DNA of 54,242 nucleotides from Arthrobacter sp. AFG7.2 (GCF_002892835.1 NZ_PJMB01000015.1:1-54242); one strand, 5' to 3'. Positions 32,253 to 40,181 are shown, numbered from the stretch's first letter. Program-made: numbers and translations. Notes: generated from the sequence alone by a model not told the origin.

Positions 32253-34808
32253 GTGTCCACAGAACATCTCCTTGCCTACGACGCCCCTGCCGCCCAGTGG
32301 CTGGAAGCCCTGCCACTGGGCAACGGCAGGATTGGCGCCATGGTCTTTGGCGCCAACCAGGCGGACAACGGGGTGGAGCACCGGTTCCAGCTCAACGACT
32401 CGTCAGCCTGGTCCGGATCGCCGCACAGCCAGGACCGGGAGCCGGTCTTCGCTCCCGAGGAAGCCGGCGCAATCCTCAGAGACAGCCGCCGCCGGATCAG
32501 TGCCGGCGATTTCGCAGGCGCCACCGACTCGCTGAAAAGGCTCCAGCACCGGCACTCCCAGGCGTATCTCCCCTTCGCGGACCTGTACGTCACGGCCTCG
32601 CTGACTACAGCTGATGCCGCCGGGAGCCTGGTGGAAGGCTCCGCTCCTCCCGTACAGGCGCAGCCGCCGTCGGGCTATCACCGCGGCCTTGACCTCGCCC
32701 GCGCCCTCAACACCAACACCTACCTCCTGGACGGCCATGACATCCGGGTGGAAGCCTTCACCAGCCACAATCCCTCGGTCCTGGTGATCTCCGTGCGGAC
32801 CGGGGCGCCGCAGGGACTTGACCTGGCGCTCCGACTCGACTCTGTGCTTCGTATTCTCCGCCGGTCCGGTGATGGCGGGACGTTTTCACTCGAGCTCAAA
32901 CTGCCCTCCGACGCAGCACCAGGCCACGACGGCGGGGCGGTGGAGTACTCGGAGGACGATTCCCTCAGCCTGCAGGGAGCCGTGGCGGCCACGTGGGACC
33001 ACGACGGACATCCCGTCCAAAGCCCTGCCGGTACGGGCGGGTACGACGGCGGCCTGGCCGCCACCGGCGTCCGGCGGGCCGACATCTACGTCACCACTGC
33101 AACAACCTTTGCGGGCCTGGGCCGCCAGCCACAGGGCACGGCAGCCACATCCGCAGCTGGCGCCCGCGCAGTCCTTGAGCAGGCCCGCACCGCCGGATGC
33201 CGCGCCCTGCAGGCACGGCACGAGGAAAGCCACTCCCGGCTGTACCGGGCGGCCCGGGTGGAGCTCCATGTTCCGGCATGGAAGGGCAAGGACACGGGGC
33301 GGCGCCTGCTGTCTGCAAACACCCACCCGGATGGCCAGCTGTCGGCCGACCCCGGACTTTCGGCGCTGCTCTTCAACTATGGCCGGTACCTGTTGATTGC
33401 AAGCTCCCGGCCTGGTCCCGCGGGGTCGGGGCAGGGCACTGCCTGGCGTGGAGTGCCCGCCAACCTCCAAGGCATCTGGAATGCAGAGCTCCCGGCCCCC
33501 TGGAGCTCCAACTACACCACCAACATCAACCTGCAGATGAATTATTGGGGTGCTGAGCCCACAGGCCTGGGGGAATGCGCCGAACCGCTCTTTGCCCTCA
33601 TCGAGGCGATGCAGGGGACAGGAGCCGCCGTCGCCAAGGAGTACTACGGGGCCAGCGGCTGGACCGTCCACCACAACTCGGATATCTGGGCCTACGCCAA
33701 GCCCGTGGGCCACGGCGGACATTCCCCGGAGTGGGCTTACTGGCCCATGGCCGGCATGTGGCTGGTGCGGCATCTGTGGGAGCGCCTGGAGTTCGGCAGC
33801 GGCCCGGAGCCTGACGGAGATCCGGAGGGCTTTGCCCGCGATGCGGCGTGGCCGGCGATCCGTGGTGCCGCCGAGTTCGCCCTGGACCTGCTGGTCGAAT
33901 TCCCGGACGGCACGCTGGGAACTTGCCCCTCCACCTCCCCGGAAAACACCTTTGCCGCAGCCCATCCCACCTCCGGGCGGCGCCTGCAGGGATCTGCCGC
34001 CGAGTCCTCCACCATGGACCTGACCCTCATTGCTGACGTCTTCAGGATGCTGGCCGCGTTGGCCAACCGCCTTGGCATGGAAGGGGACCCGGTGGCCTCC
34101 GCCGCCCGGGATGCGCTGCGGCGGCTGCCCCCTCCGGGGCCCGGCCGGGACGGAAAGCTCCGGGAGTGGCTGGCGGATCCGGAGGAGTGGGAACCCGGGC
34201 ACCGCCACGTCAGCCACCTCTACCTCGCCTATCCAGGGGACACTCCGCTCACCCCTGAGCTGGAATCGGCTGTCCGTGCCAGCCTCGACGGCCGCGGTGA
34301 TGAGGCCACCGGCTGGTCACTGGCATGGAAAATCCTGCTCCGTGCGCGGCTCCGGCAGGCAGGCAAGGTCAGCGATCTCCTCCGGCTCTACTTCCGGGAC
34401 ATGGGCACACCCCGCGGCGGCCAGAGCGGAGGCCTGTACCCTAATTTGTTCGGCGCCCATCCTCCGTTCCAGATCGACGGGAACCTGGGGTTTGTGGCGG
34501 CCCTCGCGGAGTGCCTTGTTCAGAGCCACCGGAGCGTGGACGGGGTCCAGGAGGTAGAACTGCTGCCTGCCCTGCCTTCCGAACTTCCTGATGGCCGCGC
34601 CGGCCGGCTCCGGGCCCGGGCCGGCGTGGAAGTGGACCTGGACTGGCGGGGCGGGCGGCTGGCCCGGGCCACCCTGTCTGCCGGGAAGCGCGTAAAGATC
34701 CTGGTCCGGTACGGACCAGCGGTCAGGGAAATCCACCTTCAGCCCGGGACGCCCGCAGTAGTTACCGTTGCACCTTCCGGCGCCCTTCATCTCGACCCGA
34801 TTGGATAA
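32253..34808 (+). CDS. GH95 family glycosidase (alpha-L-fucosidase/alpha-L-galactosidase)
   Basis: An 851-residue glycoside hydrolase family 95 enzyme. The N-terminal beta-sandwich begins 'AAQWLEALPLGNGRIGAMVFG...LNDSSAWSG'. Catalytic counterparts of Bifidobacterium AfcA are visible: N424 and N426 in TNINLQMNYWG, the acid E564 in STSPENTF, and D742 in QIDGNLGF. It hydrolyses terminal alpha-linked L-fucose or L-galactose, sugars found on xyloglucan and rhamnogalacturonan side chains. It starts at GTG with no ribosome site; TAGGAT 8 bases upstream would fit leaderless transcription independent of rhaB. There is no signal peptide. The CE7 esterase gene follows after 3 bases. Confidence 0.88.
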   Translation: MSTEHLLAYDAPAAQWLEALPLGNGRIGAMVFGANQADNGVEHRFQLNDSSAWSGSPHSQDREPVFAPEEAGAILRDSRRRISAGDFAGATDSLKRLQHRHSQAYLPFADLYVTASLTTADAAGSLVEGSAPPVQAQPPSGYHRGLDLARALNTNTYLLDGHDIRVEAFTSHNPSVLVISVRTGAPQGLDLALRLDSVLRILRRSGDGGTFSLELKLPSDAAPGHDGGAVEYSEDDSLSLQGAVAATWDHDGHPVQSPAGTGGYDGGLAATGVRRADIYVTTATTFAGLGRQPQGTAATSAAGARAVLEQARTAGCRALQARHEESHSRLYRAARVELHVPAWKGKDTGRRLLSANTHPDGQLSADPGLSALLFNYGRYLLIASSRPGPAGSGQGTAWRGVPANLQGIWNAELPAPWSSNYTTNINLQMNYWGAEPTGLGECAEPLFALIEAMQGTGAAVAKEYYGASGWTVHHNSDIWAYAKPVGHGGHSPEWAYWPMAGMWLVRHLWERLEFGSGPEPDGDPEGFARDAAWPAIRGAAEFALDLLVEFPDGTLGTCPSTSPENTFAAAHPTSGRRLQGSAAESSTMDLTLIADVFRMLAALANRLGMEGDPVASAARDALRRLPPPGPGRDGKLREWLADPEEWEPGHRHVSHLYLAYPGDTPLTPELESAVRASLDGRGDEATGWSLAWKILLRARLRQAGKVSDLLRLYFRDMGTPRGGQSGGLYPNLFGAHPPFQIDGNLGFVAALAECLVQSHRSVDGVQEVELLPALPSELPDGRAGRLRARAGVEVDLDWRGGRLARATLSAGKRVKILVRYGPAVREIHLQPGTPAVVTVAPSGALHLDPIG

Positions 34809-34811
34809 AAC

Positions 34812-35831
34812 ATGCCGCTTTTTGACCTCCCCCTGGCCCAGCTCCGTTCCTATTCCTCGGACGTAACGCCCCCGGGTGACCTGCGCGAGTTCTGGGACTC
34901 CACCCTCGAAGAAGCACGGGCCTTCCCGCTGGCCGCCACTTTCGAACCGGTGGAAAACTACCTCTCTGTCATCGACACCTTTGACGTCACCTTCGCCGGC
35001 TACGGCGGCGCCTCCGTCAAGGGCTGGCTGCACCTGCCCGCCCACAGGGAAACCGGCGGCGCACTGCCGGTGGTTGTCCAGTACGTGGGCTACTCCGGCG
35101 GGCGCGGGCTGGTCAACCAGGACACCCGGTGGGCGCAGGCAGGATACGCGCACTTCATTATGGACACCCGGGGCCAGGGCTACGGCGGCACCCTGGGGGA
35201 GACGCCTGATCCCCATCCCTCTGCAGGAGACGTGGCCCACGCAGGCCTCATGACCCGCGGGATCGGGACCAGGGAGGACTACTACTACAGGCGCGTGTCC
35301 GTGGACGCGTTCCGGGCCGTGGAAGCAGCGCAGTCCCACCCCGCCGTCGATCCTGACAGAGTAGTGCTTGCCGGCGTCAGCCAGGGCGGCGGCATCGTGG
35401 TGGCCGTCGCCGGACTGGCAGCCGGAAAGCTCGACGGCGTCATGGCGGCACTGCCCGACGTCCCGTTCCTCCAGGACTTCCCCCGCGCGATCGATATCAC
35501 CCCCCGCGGCCCGTATCCGGAAATCGCCCAGTTCCTGGCACGCCACCGCGACCGCTACGACGCCATGCTCGGAGTCCTGCGGTACTTCGACGGCGTCAAC
35601 CTGGCCCGCTGGGCAACCGCGCCTGCGCTGTACTCCGCAGCACAGATGGACGACATCTGCCCGCCGTCCACTGTCTTTGCCAGCTTCAACGCTTACGGCA
35701 CGGGAAGCGGCAGTTCCCCGGCCGCCGGAACTGCCAAGGAGATCGAGGTGTACAGGTTCAACAACCACGAAGGCGGCCAGGAGCACCAGTGGATCCGCCA
35801 GTTGCTGTTTCTGCGCAAGATTTTGGGGTAA
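34812..35831 (+). CDS. CE7 acetyl esterase (acetylxylan esterase / cephalosporin C deacetylase)
   Basis: A 339-residue alpha/beta-hydrolase of carbohydrate esterase family 7. The nucleophile elbow is GVSQGGGIVVA. The CE7 N-terminal segment 'DLPLAQLRSYSSDVTPPGDLREFWDSTLEEAR' is clear, as is 'YVGYSGGRG' near the oxyanion hole and the C-terminal 'FNNHEGGQEHQ' bearing the catalytic His. It removes acetyl groups from short sugars inside the cell. Co-transcribed with the GH95 gene (3-base gap), it would deacetylate fragments before glycosidase action. Two acetylesterases of different families (this and the CE12 enzyme) suggest heavily acetylated substrates. Confidence 0.9.
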   Translation: MPLFDLPLAQLRSYSSDVTPPGDLREFWDSTLEEARAFPLAATFEPVENYLSVIDTFDVTFAGYGGASVKGWLHLPAHRETGGALPVVVQYVGYSGGRGLVNQDTRWAQAGYAHFIMDTRGQGYGGTLGETPDPHPSAGDVAHAGLMTRGIGTREDYYYRRVSVDAFRAVEAAQSHPAVDPDRVVLAGVSQGGGIVVAVAGLAAGKLDGVMAALPDVPFLQDFPRAIDITPRGPYPEIAQFLARHRDRYDAMLGVLRYFDGVNLARWATAPALYSAAQMDDICPPSTVFASFNAYGTGSGSSPAAGTAKEIEVYRFNNHEGGQEHQWIRQLLFLRKILG

Positions 35832-35838
35832 GTTTCTT

Positions 35839-35874
35839 CCTGCAGGGTGAGAAAACGGTTTCTTACCTTGCAGG
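35839..35874. promoter_or_regulatory. 36-base extended dyad with LacI-type core before the symporter gene
   Basis: The element runs from CCTGCAGGGTGAG to CTTACCTTGCAGG around the core GAAAACGGTTTC (35851-35862). Counting G-U pairs, 17 of 18 positions pair in RNA; only one inner pair is broken. It lies between the CE7 stop and the symporter ATG (35887). It could be a LacI-family operator, an attenuator or terminator hairpin, or both; there is no U tract after it. Confidence 0.6.
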
Positions 35875-35886
35875 AACAGGGAAGTA

Positions 35887-37215
35887 ATGAAGAAACTCAG
35901 CAGGCTCAGCGTCCTCGGCTATGGTGCAGGCGACGCCGCCAACAGCATGATCATCAGTACCGGGAACATGTTCCTGCTTGTCTATTACACCGACGTGGCA
36001 GGGATCGGGGCAGCGGCGGCCGGCACCCTGTTGCTCCTCCTGCGGGTCTTCAATGCGTTTACCGACATCGCCGCAGGCCGCGTGGTGGACCGCGTCCACA
36101 GTGCGCGGTGGGGCAAGTTCCGCCCATTCCTGATGTTCGGCTTCGTCCCCCTCCTGCTGAGCGTTGCCGTGTTCCATGTTCCGGATGTGGATCCGTCCCT
36201 CAAGCTGGTCTACGCCTACTGCACCTATGGGCTTGTGTGCGTGGCGTACAGCATGGTCAACGTCCCGTACGGCTGCCTCGTGGGGGCCATGACGCAGGAC
36301 GCCAAAGAGCGCGCGCGGCTGGGCGGTGCCCGTACTCTCGGCGGCCTGTCTGTCGGGGCCACCCTCGGCTTCTTCATTGCACCGCTCCTCGGCGCCGGGC
36401 AGGACATGCAGCAGATCTTCACCTGGCTGACCATTTCTTTCGCCGTCATTGGTTCCGCACTCTATGCCTTGTGCGGCGTCGTCTGCCGGGAGCGGATCCA
36501 GGGCAGCGTCCCCAGGATCACCCTCAGCCAGAGCGTGGCGGCACTGAAGGCCAACTCGCCGCTGGTGGTCCTCTGTGTCAGCTCAATCCTCTTTGTCACC
36601 GGAACATCCGCCACCGGAGCGTCCCAGTTCTACTACCTCCGGGACGTCCTGTCCCGGGTAGACCTGTTCCCGCTGATGGCGGCAGCCCAGGTGGTCATCA
36701 CCCTCACCCTGGCCGTCCTCATACCGCGCCCGGTGGCCCGCTGGGGCAAGCGCGCGGTCTTCAGCGCGGGGGCCGGCCTTGGCGCAGTCGGGGGTGTGCT
36801 GGTCTTCCTGGCACCTGCAGATGCGCCCCTGGTTGGCGTGGCGGGGCTGGTCCTGGGACTTCTGGCGTCGGCTTCGGTCAGCATTGTCACGTGGGCATTG
36901 ATCGCGGACACCGTGGAATACGGGGAGTGGAAAACCGGAGTCCGGGTCCAGGGCATCAATTATGCGCTCCTGGCCGCCACGCGGAAGCTCGGCATGGGGT
37001 TCGGCGCCGCCGTTGTCGCCTTCTCACTAGCCTGGGGCGGCTACGTTTCGGGTACCGCGGAACAGACTGATGCCGCCACCCTCGCCATCAGGGCCGCCGC
37101 CGGGCTGCTGCCCGGAGCCCTGGTCCTGGCTTCTGTGGGAATGATGTGCTGGTACCGCCTGACGGACCAGAAGCATGCTGAGCTGGTGGAGAGCCTCTCG
37201 CGTGACGCAACGTAA
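35887..37215 (+). CDS. GPH-family sugar:cation symporter
   Basis: A 442-residue transporter of the glycoside-pentoside-hexuronide family with 12 membrane segments. Signature regions are 'LGYGAGDAANSMIISTGNMFLLVYYTDVAGI', 'RVVDRVHSARWGKFRPFLMFG' in the loop after helix 2, and the diagnostic 'IADTVEYGEWKTGVRVQGINYA'. Relatives (GusB/UidB, MelB, XynB-type) import disaccharides or glycosides with H+ or Na+. AGGGAAG precedes the ATG. It may import a rhamnoside or acetylated disaccharide for the neighbouring enzymes. No RhaT/RhaY-type rhamnose transporter is in the window, so it is also a candidate rhamnose or rhamnoside importer. Confidence 0.88.
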   Translation: MKKLSRLSVLGYGAGDAANSMIISTGNMFLLVYYTDVAGIGAAAAGTLLLLLRVFNAFTDIAAGRVVDRVHSARWGKFRPFLMFGFVPLLLSVAVFHVPDVDPSLKLVYAYCTYGLVCVAYSMVNVPYGCLVGAMTQDAKERARLGGARTLGGLSVGATLGFFIAPLLGAGQDMQQIFTWLTISFAVIGSALYALCGVVCRERIQGSVPRITLSQSVAALKANSPLVVLCVSSILFVTGTSATGASQFYYLRDVLSRVDLFPLMAAAQVVITLTLAVLIPRPVARWGKRAVFSAGAGLGAVGGVLVFLAPADAPLVGVAGLVLGLLASASVSIVTWALIADTVEYGEWKTGVRVQGINYALLAATRKLGMGFGAAVVAFSLAWGGYVSGTAEQTDAATLAIRAAAGLLPGALVLASVGMMCWYRLTDQKHAELVESLSRDAT

Positions 37216-37220
37216 CAGTT

Positions 37221-37250
37221 TTGCCAATCCGGGAAACCTGCGGTTATGGT
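37221..37250 (+). promoter_or_regulatory. Candidate promoter of the aroG leader
   Basis: TTGCCA (37221-37226), an 18-base spacer and TATGGT (37245-37250). The expected start site would fall at or next to the ATG at 37258, which would make the leader peptide message leaderless. Confidence 0.5.
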
Positions 37251-37257
37251 TCATGGC

Positions 37258-37317
37258 ATGACAAACCGTTGGTATGCGTATTTTTCGTTGGCTCTGGAGG
37301 AGCCCGCGTCTAACTGA
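37258..37317 (+). CDS. Aromatic-rich leader peptide of the DAHP synthase gene
   Basis: A 19-codon open frame, MTNRWYAYFSLALEEPASN, with Trp, two Tyr and Phe within five residues. An in-frame ATG at 37246 would add MVHG. It lies 115 bases before the DAHP synthase gene, the first enzyme of aromatic amino acid synthesis. The codons just after the aromatic run form the 5' arm of a long hairpin, and a second hairpin follows. This is the layout of ribosome-mediated attenuation, known for trp and aro leaders in Actinobacteria such as Corynebacterium. Ribosome stalling on aromatic codons would change the RNA fold and raise aroG expression. Confidence 0.8.
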   Translation: MTNRWYAYFSLALEEPASN

Positions 37318-37345
37318 CACGCATCCAACTTTCCTTCAGAGCCAA
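37288..37345 (+). promoter_or_regulatory. Leader hairpin overlapping the end of the leader peptide
   Basis: TTGGCTCTGGAGG (37288-37300) pairs with CCTTCAGAGCCAA (37333-37345) over 13 pairs, one of them G-U. The 5' arm starts right after the Phe and Ser codons, so a ribosome stalled at the aromatic run would prevent pairing. This makes it the likely 1:2 stem of the attenuator. Confidence 0.7.
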
Positions 37346-37347
37346 CA

Positions 37348-37369
37348 GGGCAGAGATCATTCTCTGCCC
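37348..37369 (+). terminator. Attenuator hairpin before aroG
   Basis: GGGCAGAGA and TCTCTGCCC form a perfect 9-pair stem with a TCAT loop, followed by TTCGCCGTTTC, a weak U-containing tail. It sits 2 bases after the leader stem and 62 bases before the aroG start. Confidence 0.65.
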
Positions 37370-37431
37370 TTCGCCGTTTCTCCGGCGGGTTCTGATCCGG
37401 GCCCGCTTCCCATCTGGAACAGGACCCGAAC

Positions 37432-38571
37432 ATGAGCACCGCAACCGCCCCCGCAAGCACCACTCCCGGCAGCCCCTTGGCTAACGCCACGGCCAGGTCC
37501 ACGTCCAACCTGCGCGTCAGCGAATTCACGGCGCTGCCCACACCGCAGGAACTTATTGCGGAACTGCCGCTGGACGCCCGGCTGGGGGACGTCGTCGAAC
37601 GCGGACGCGACGAAGTCCGCGCCATCATGGACGGCGTGGACGACCGCCTGCTTGTCATCGTGGGCCCATGCTCCATCCACGATCCCAAGGCCGGGCTGGA
37701 GTACGCCCGGCGGCTGGTCAGCCAGGCTGAAAAGCACAGGGAAGACCTTCTGATCGTTATGCGGACCTACTTCGAAAAGCCCCGCACCACGGTGGGCTGG
37801 AAGGGCCTGATCAATGATCCGCGCCTGGACGGCAGCCATGACATGGTGACAGGCCTCCGCACGGCACGGCACTTCCTGCAGCAGGTGACGGCGCTTGGCC
37901 TGCCCACCGCCACGGAATTCCTGGAGCCGATCAGCCCGCAGTACATGGCGGACCTGATCTCGTGGGGTGCCATCGGGGCCCGCACCACCGAGAGCCAGAT
38001 CCACCGGCAGCTCGCCTCCGGGCTCTCCATGCCTATCGGCTTCAAGAACGGGACCGACGGCGACCTGCAGGTAGCGATTGACGCCTGCGGGGCTGCGGCA
38101 GCATCCCAGGCTTTCCTCGGCATTGACGGCGACGGCCGGGCAGCTTTGGTGTCCACCGCCGGAAACCCGGACACCCACGTGATTCTTCGCGGGGGACGGA
38201 AGGGGCCCAATTACTCTGCCGCCGACGTTGGTGCCGCCTCGGCGAAGCTGGCCGGCAAACAGCTGAACCCGCGCCTCATCGTGGACGCCAGCCACGCCAA
38301 CAGCGGCAAGAGCCATCACCGGCAGGCCGAAGTGGCGCTGGAGATCGGCGCCCAGCTCGAGGACGGCGGCCCCTCAGCGCAGGCCATTGCCGGCGTCATG
38401 CTGGAAAGCTTCCTGGTGGGCGGGGCCCAGAACCTCGATGTGGCGGAGCACGCGGCCGGGCGCTCAGAGCTGGTGTACGGGCAGAGCGTCACTGATGCCT
38501 GCATGGACTGGGACGTCTCCGTCTCCGTCCTTGCCCAGCTAGCCGCCTCCGCCCGCAAGCGCCGGGGCTGA
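37432..38571 (+). CDS. aroG: Class I DAHP synthase (3-deoxy-7-phosphoheptulonate synthase)
   Basis: A 379-residue enzyme condensing phosphoenolpyruvate and erythrose-4-phosphate, the first step of the shikimate pathway. Class I motifs are plain: LLVIVGPCSIHDPKAGLEYA, 'MRTYFEKPRTTVGWKGLINDP', 'WGAIGARTTESQIHRQLASGLSMPIGFKNGTDGD', and 'LIVDASHANSGK' with the metal ligands. About 35 N-terminal residues are Ala/Thr-rich and may be disordered. AGGACCC precedes the ATG. The upstream leader peptide and hairpins suggest regulation by aromatic amino acid supply in addition to allosteric feedback. A perfect 12-base palindrome follows the stop (38571-38582). Confidence 0.95.
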   Translation: MSTATAPASTTPGSPLANATARSTSNLRVSEFTALPTPQELIAELPLDARLGDVVERGRDEVRAIMDGVDDRLLVIVGPCSIHDPKAGLEYARRLVSQAEKHREDLLIVMRTYFEKPRTTVGWKGLINDPRLDGSHDMVTGLRTARHFLQQVTALGLPTATEFLEPISPQYMADLISWGAIGARTTESQIHRQLASGLSMPIGFKNGTDGDLQVAIDACGAAAASQAFLGIDGDGRAALVSTAGNPDTHVILRGGRKGPNYSAADVGAASAKLAGKQLNPRLIVDASHANSGKSHHRQAEVALEIGAQLEDGGPSAQAIAGVMLESFLVGGAQNLDVAEHAAGRSELVYGQSVTDACMDWDVSVSVLAQLAASARKRRG

Positions 38572-38742
38572 ACGGCGCCGTTAGGTAGGGGGCCAATTAG
38601 GGGACCCTACTACTTTCACTTCTGCCACAGGAACATCTAGAGTATCTGGATAGGTGGTTGGTGGATGGCTCAGCATCGGAACACCGCATTGGCATGTACC
38701 TGGGGTGACTGTTGTCCATCCGTCAGCAAAGGAAATAGGGAA

Positions 38743-38955
38743 ATGTCGGCAGAACAGAACTTCTCCAACGCGAAGTTCCTGACCGTGGCTGAAGTAGCCC
38801 AGGTCATGCGCGTCTCCAAAATGACTGTTTACAGGCTGGTCCACTCCGGCGACATGCCGGCAGTGCGGTTCGGCCGTTCCTACCGGGTCCCCGAGAAAGC
38901 CGTAGAGCAGTACCTTAAAGGTGCTGTGGTGGACGGTCACACGGAGACCGCCTGA
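38743..38955 (+). CDS. Small MerR/excisionase-type HTH DNA-binding protein
   Basis: A 70-residue protein made almost wholly of one winged helix-turn-helix of the excisionase/BldC-like class: FLTVAEVAQVMRVSKMTVYRLVHSGDMPAVRFGRSYRVPEKAVEQYL. The ATG at 38743 follows AGGGAA, whereas the longer in-frame reading is not homologous in character. It is not next to any integrase, so a phage excisionase role is unlikely; a conserved actinobacterial regulator is more probable. The bS22 gene follows 151 bases downstream, an arrangement I recall from other actinobacteria. A weak promoter (TTTCAC-18-TAGAGT) is at 38614-38643. Confidence 0.85.
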   Translation: MSAEQNFSNAKFLTVAEVAQVMRVSKMTVYRLVHSGDMPAVRFGRSYRVPEKAVEQYLKGAVVDGHTETA

Positions 38956-39106
38956 CCAGCCTTGTCCTGAGCCGCCTCCCGGAAGCGGTACCCTGTTAAG
39001 GAACGATTTACGTCATTGTAAGAATCTGTCAGTTGTTCAGTTCGTAGCTCTGTCCACGAACAATTTCCATCAGACAGGTACTGCATCTAGTTTGTGAGGA
39101 ACTTTC

Positions 39107-39205
39107 GTGGGTTCAGTTATCAAGAAGCGTCGCAAGCGTATGGCCAAGAAGAAGCACCGCAAGCTGCTTCGCAAGACCCGTCACCAGCGCCGCAACAAGA
39201 AGTAG
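39107..39205 (+). CDS. Mini ribosomal protein bS22 (AURKAIP1/COX24 domain)
   Basis: A 32-residue, extremely basic protein beginning GSVIKKRRKRMAKKKHRK and ending RRNKK. The sequence matches the AURKAIP1/COX24-type protein identified as bS22 in mycobacterial small ribosomal subunits. It starts with GTG; GAGGA lies 6 bases upstream. Its small size makes it easy to miss. It has its own 5' region rich in A and T and ends at a strong hairpin terminator. In the ribosome it is expected to bind 16S rRNA near the decoding side; this follows from the family, not from the present sequence. Confidence 0.9.
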   Translation: MGSVIKKRRKRMAKKKHRKLLRKTRHQRRNKK

Positions 39206-39224
39206 AGATACTTCGAACAGCGCA

Positions 39225-39260
39225 GAAATGCCCGTCGCCTTCCGAGGCGGCGGGCATTTC
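39225..39260. terminator. Bidirectional hairpin terminator between bS22 and the HAD gene
   Basis: GAAATGCCCGTCGCCT (39225-39240) pairs with AGGCGGCGGGCATTTC (39245-39260), a 16-pair stem with one G-U and a TCCG loop. It serves the bS22 gene from the left and the HAD phosphatase gene from the right. Confidence 0.85.
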
Positions 39261-39274
39261 GTTGTCAGGGGCAC

Positions 39275-40093
39275 CTAAATGCGCGGGCCACGGATTCGGG
39301 CGAAGCCTTTCCAGAGTCCATAGACGGCGCCGCCGGCCGTTGCGGCTTTGAGCCCGAAGGTGGCTGCGCGGCGGCCTGCCCGGAAGTCGTAGACGGGCCA
39401 GTTGTGGTCCCGGGCGTGCCGGCGCAGGCGGGCATCCGGGTTAATGGCCACCGGGTGTCCCACCAGGGTGAGCAAGGGAATGTCGTTGTAGGAGTCGCTG
39501 TAGGCCCAGCAGCGCTTGAGGTCCAGTTCTTCGGCGTCGGCAATGGCCTGCACAGCCACAGCCTTGGCGGAGCCGTGCAGGATGTCTCCCACCAGCCGCC
39601 CCGTATACATTCCCTCCGAGATTTCGCCCACCGTACCCAGGGCTCCAGTCAGTCCCAGCCGGGTGGAAATCACCGTCGCCACCTCAATGGGGGTAGCGGT
39701 AACCAGCCATACCCGCCGGCCCACTCGCAGGTGCTGCTCCGCCAGCGCCTTGGCACCCGGCCAGATCCGGGAGGCGATCATCTCGTCGTACACTTCTTCG
39801 CCGAGCGCCTTGATGTCGTCCACGGTGATCCCCGCGGCAAGCGTCAGCGCGGAGTCCCGAACCGCGTGGACATCGTCCATGTTTTCACCGCGGGCCATGA
39901 ATTTGAACTGCTTCCACGCGAAGCCGGCAGCCTGGGCCATGGTGAAGGCGCCGCGCTGGTGCATCTTGCGGGCAACGTGAAAGAGGCTGGCGCCGCGCAT
40001 CAGGGTGTTGTCCACATCAAAGAACGCCGCCTCACCCGGCTGCGGCGCAGCAACCGGCTTGGTGACTACGGCGACGTACTTCTCCTCGGGCAT
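39275..40093 (-). CDS. HAD-superfamily subfamily IB phosphatase (SerB-like)
   Basis: A 272-residue phosphatase. The nucleophile motif I is FFDVDNT (D26 and D28). Motif II is WLVTATPIEVATV, and motif IV is CWAYSDSYNDIPLL. The cap and the C-terminal basic tail fit the HAD-IB group often called SerB homologues in actinobacteria; true phosphoserine phosphatase activity is not assured. The ATG at 40093 has no ribosome site but lies 7 bases after TAGACT with TTGAAA 15 bases further up, so a leaderless message is likely. An in-frame TTG at 40111 is less likely. It is divergent from the glutaredoxin gene. Confidence 0.88.
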   Translation of the reverse strand: MPEEKYVAVVTKPVAAPQPGEAAFFDVDNTLMRGASLFHVARKMHQRGAFTMAQAAGFAWKQFKFMARGENMDDVHAVRDSALTLAAGITVDDIKALGEEVYDEMIASRIWPGAKALAEQHLRVGRRVWLVTATPIEVATVISTRLGLTGALGTVGEISEGMYTGRLVGDILHGSAKAVAVQAIADAEELDLKRCWAYSDSYNDIPLLTLVGHPVAINPDARLRRHARDHNWPVYDFRAGRRAATFGLKAATAGGAVYGLWKGFARIRGPRI

Positions 40094-40181
40094 GGAGTCG
40101 AGTCTAGTCAATCCACTGTTCTTTCAACTGCGCCCGCGCCCGGCGTCGCCCGGCCCGTGGGAACGGGACTACGGTTAACAG

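Noticed and set aside
34317..35786. A 489-codon frame on the minus strand
   Set aside because: It is antisense to the GH95 and CE7 genes, both of which have intact catalytic motifs in the plus frames.
38743..38955. Phage excisionase gene
   Set aside because: The HTH is of the excisionase class but there is no integrase, attachment site or other phage gene nearby, and it sits in a conserved housekeeping context.
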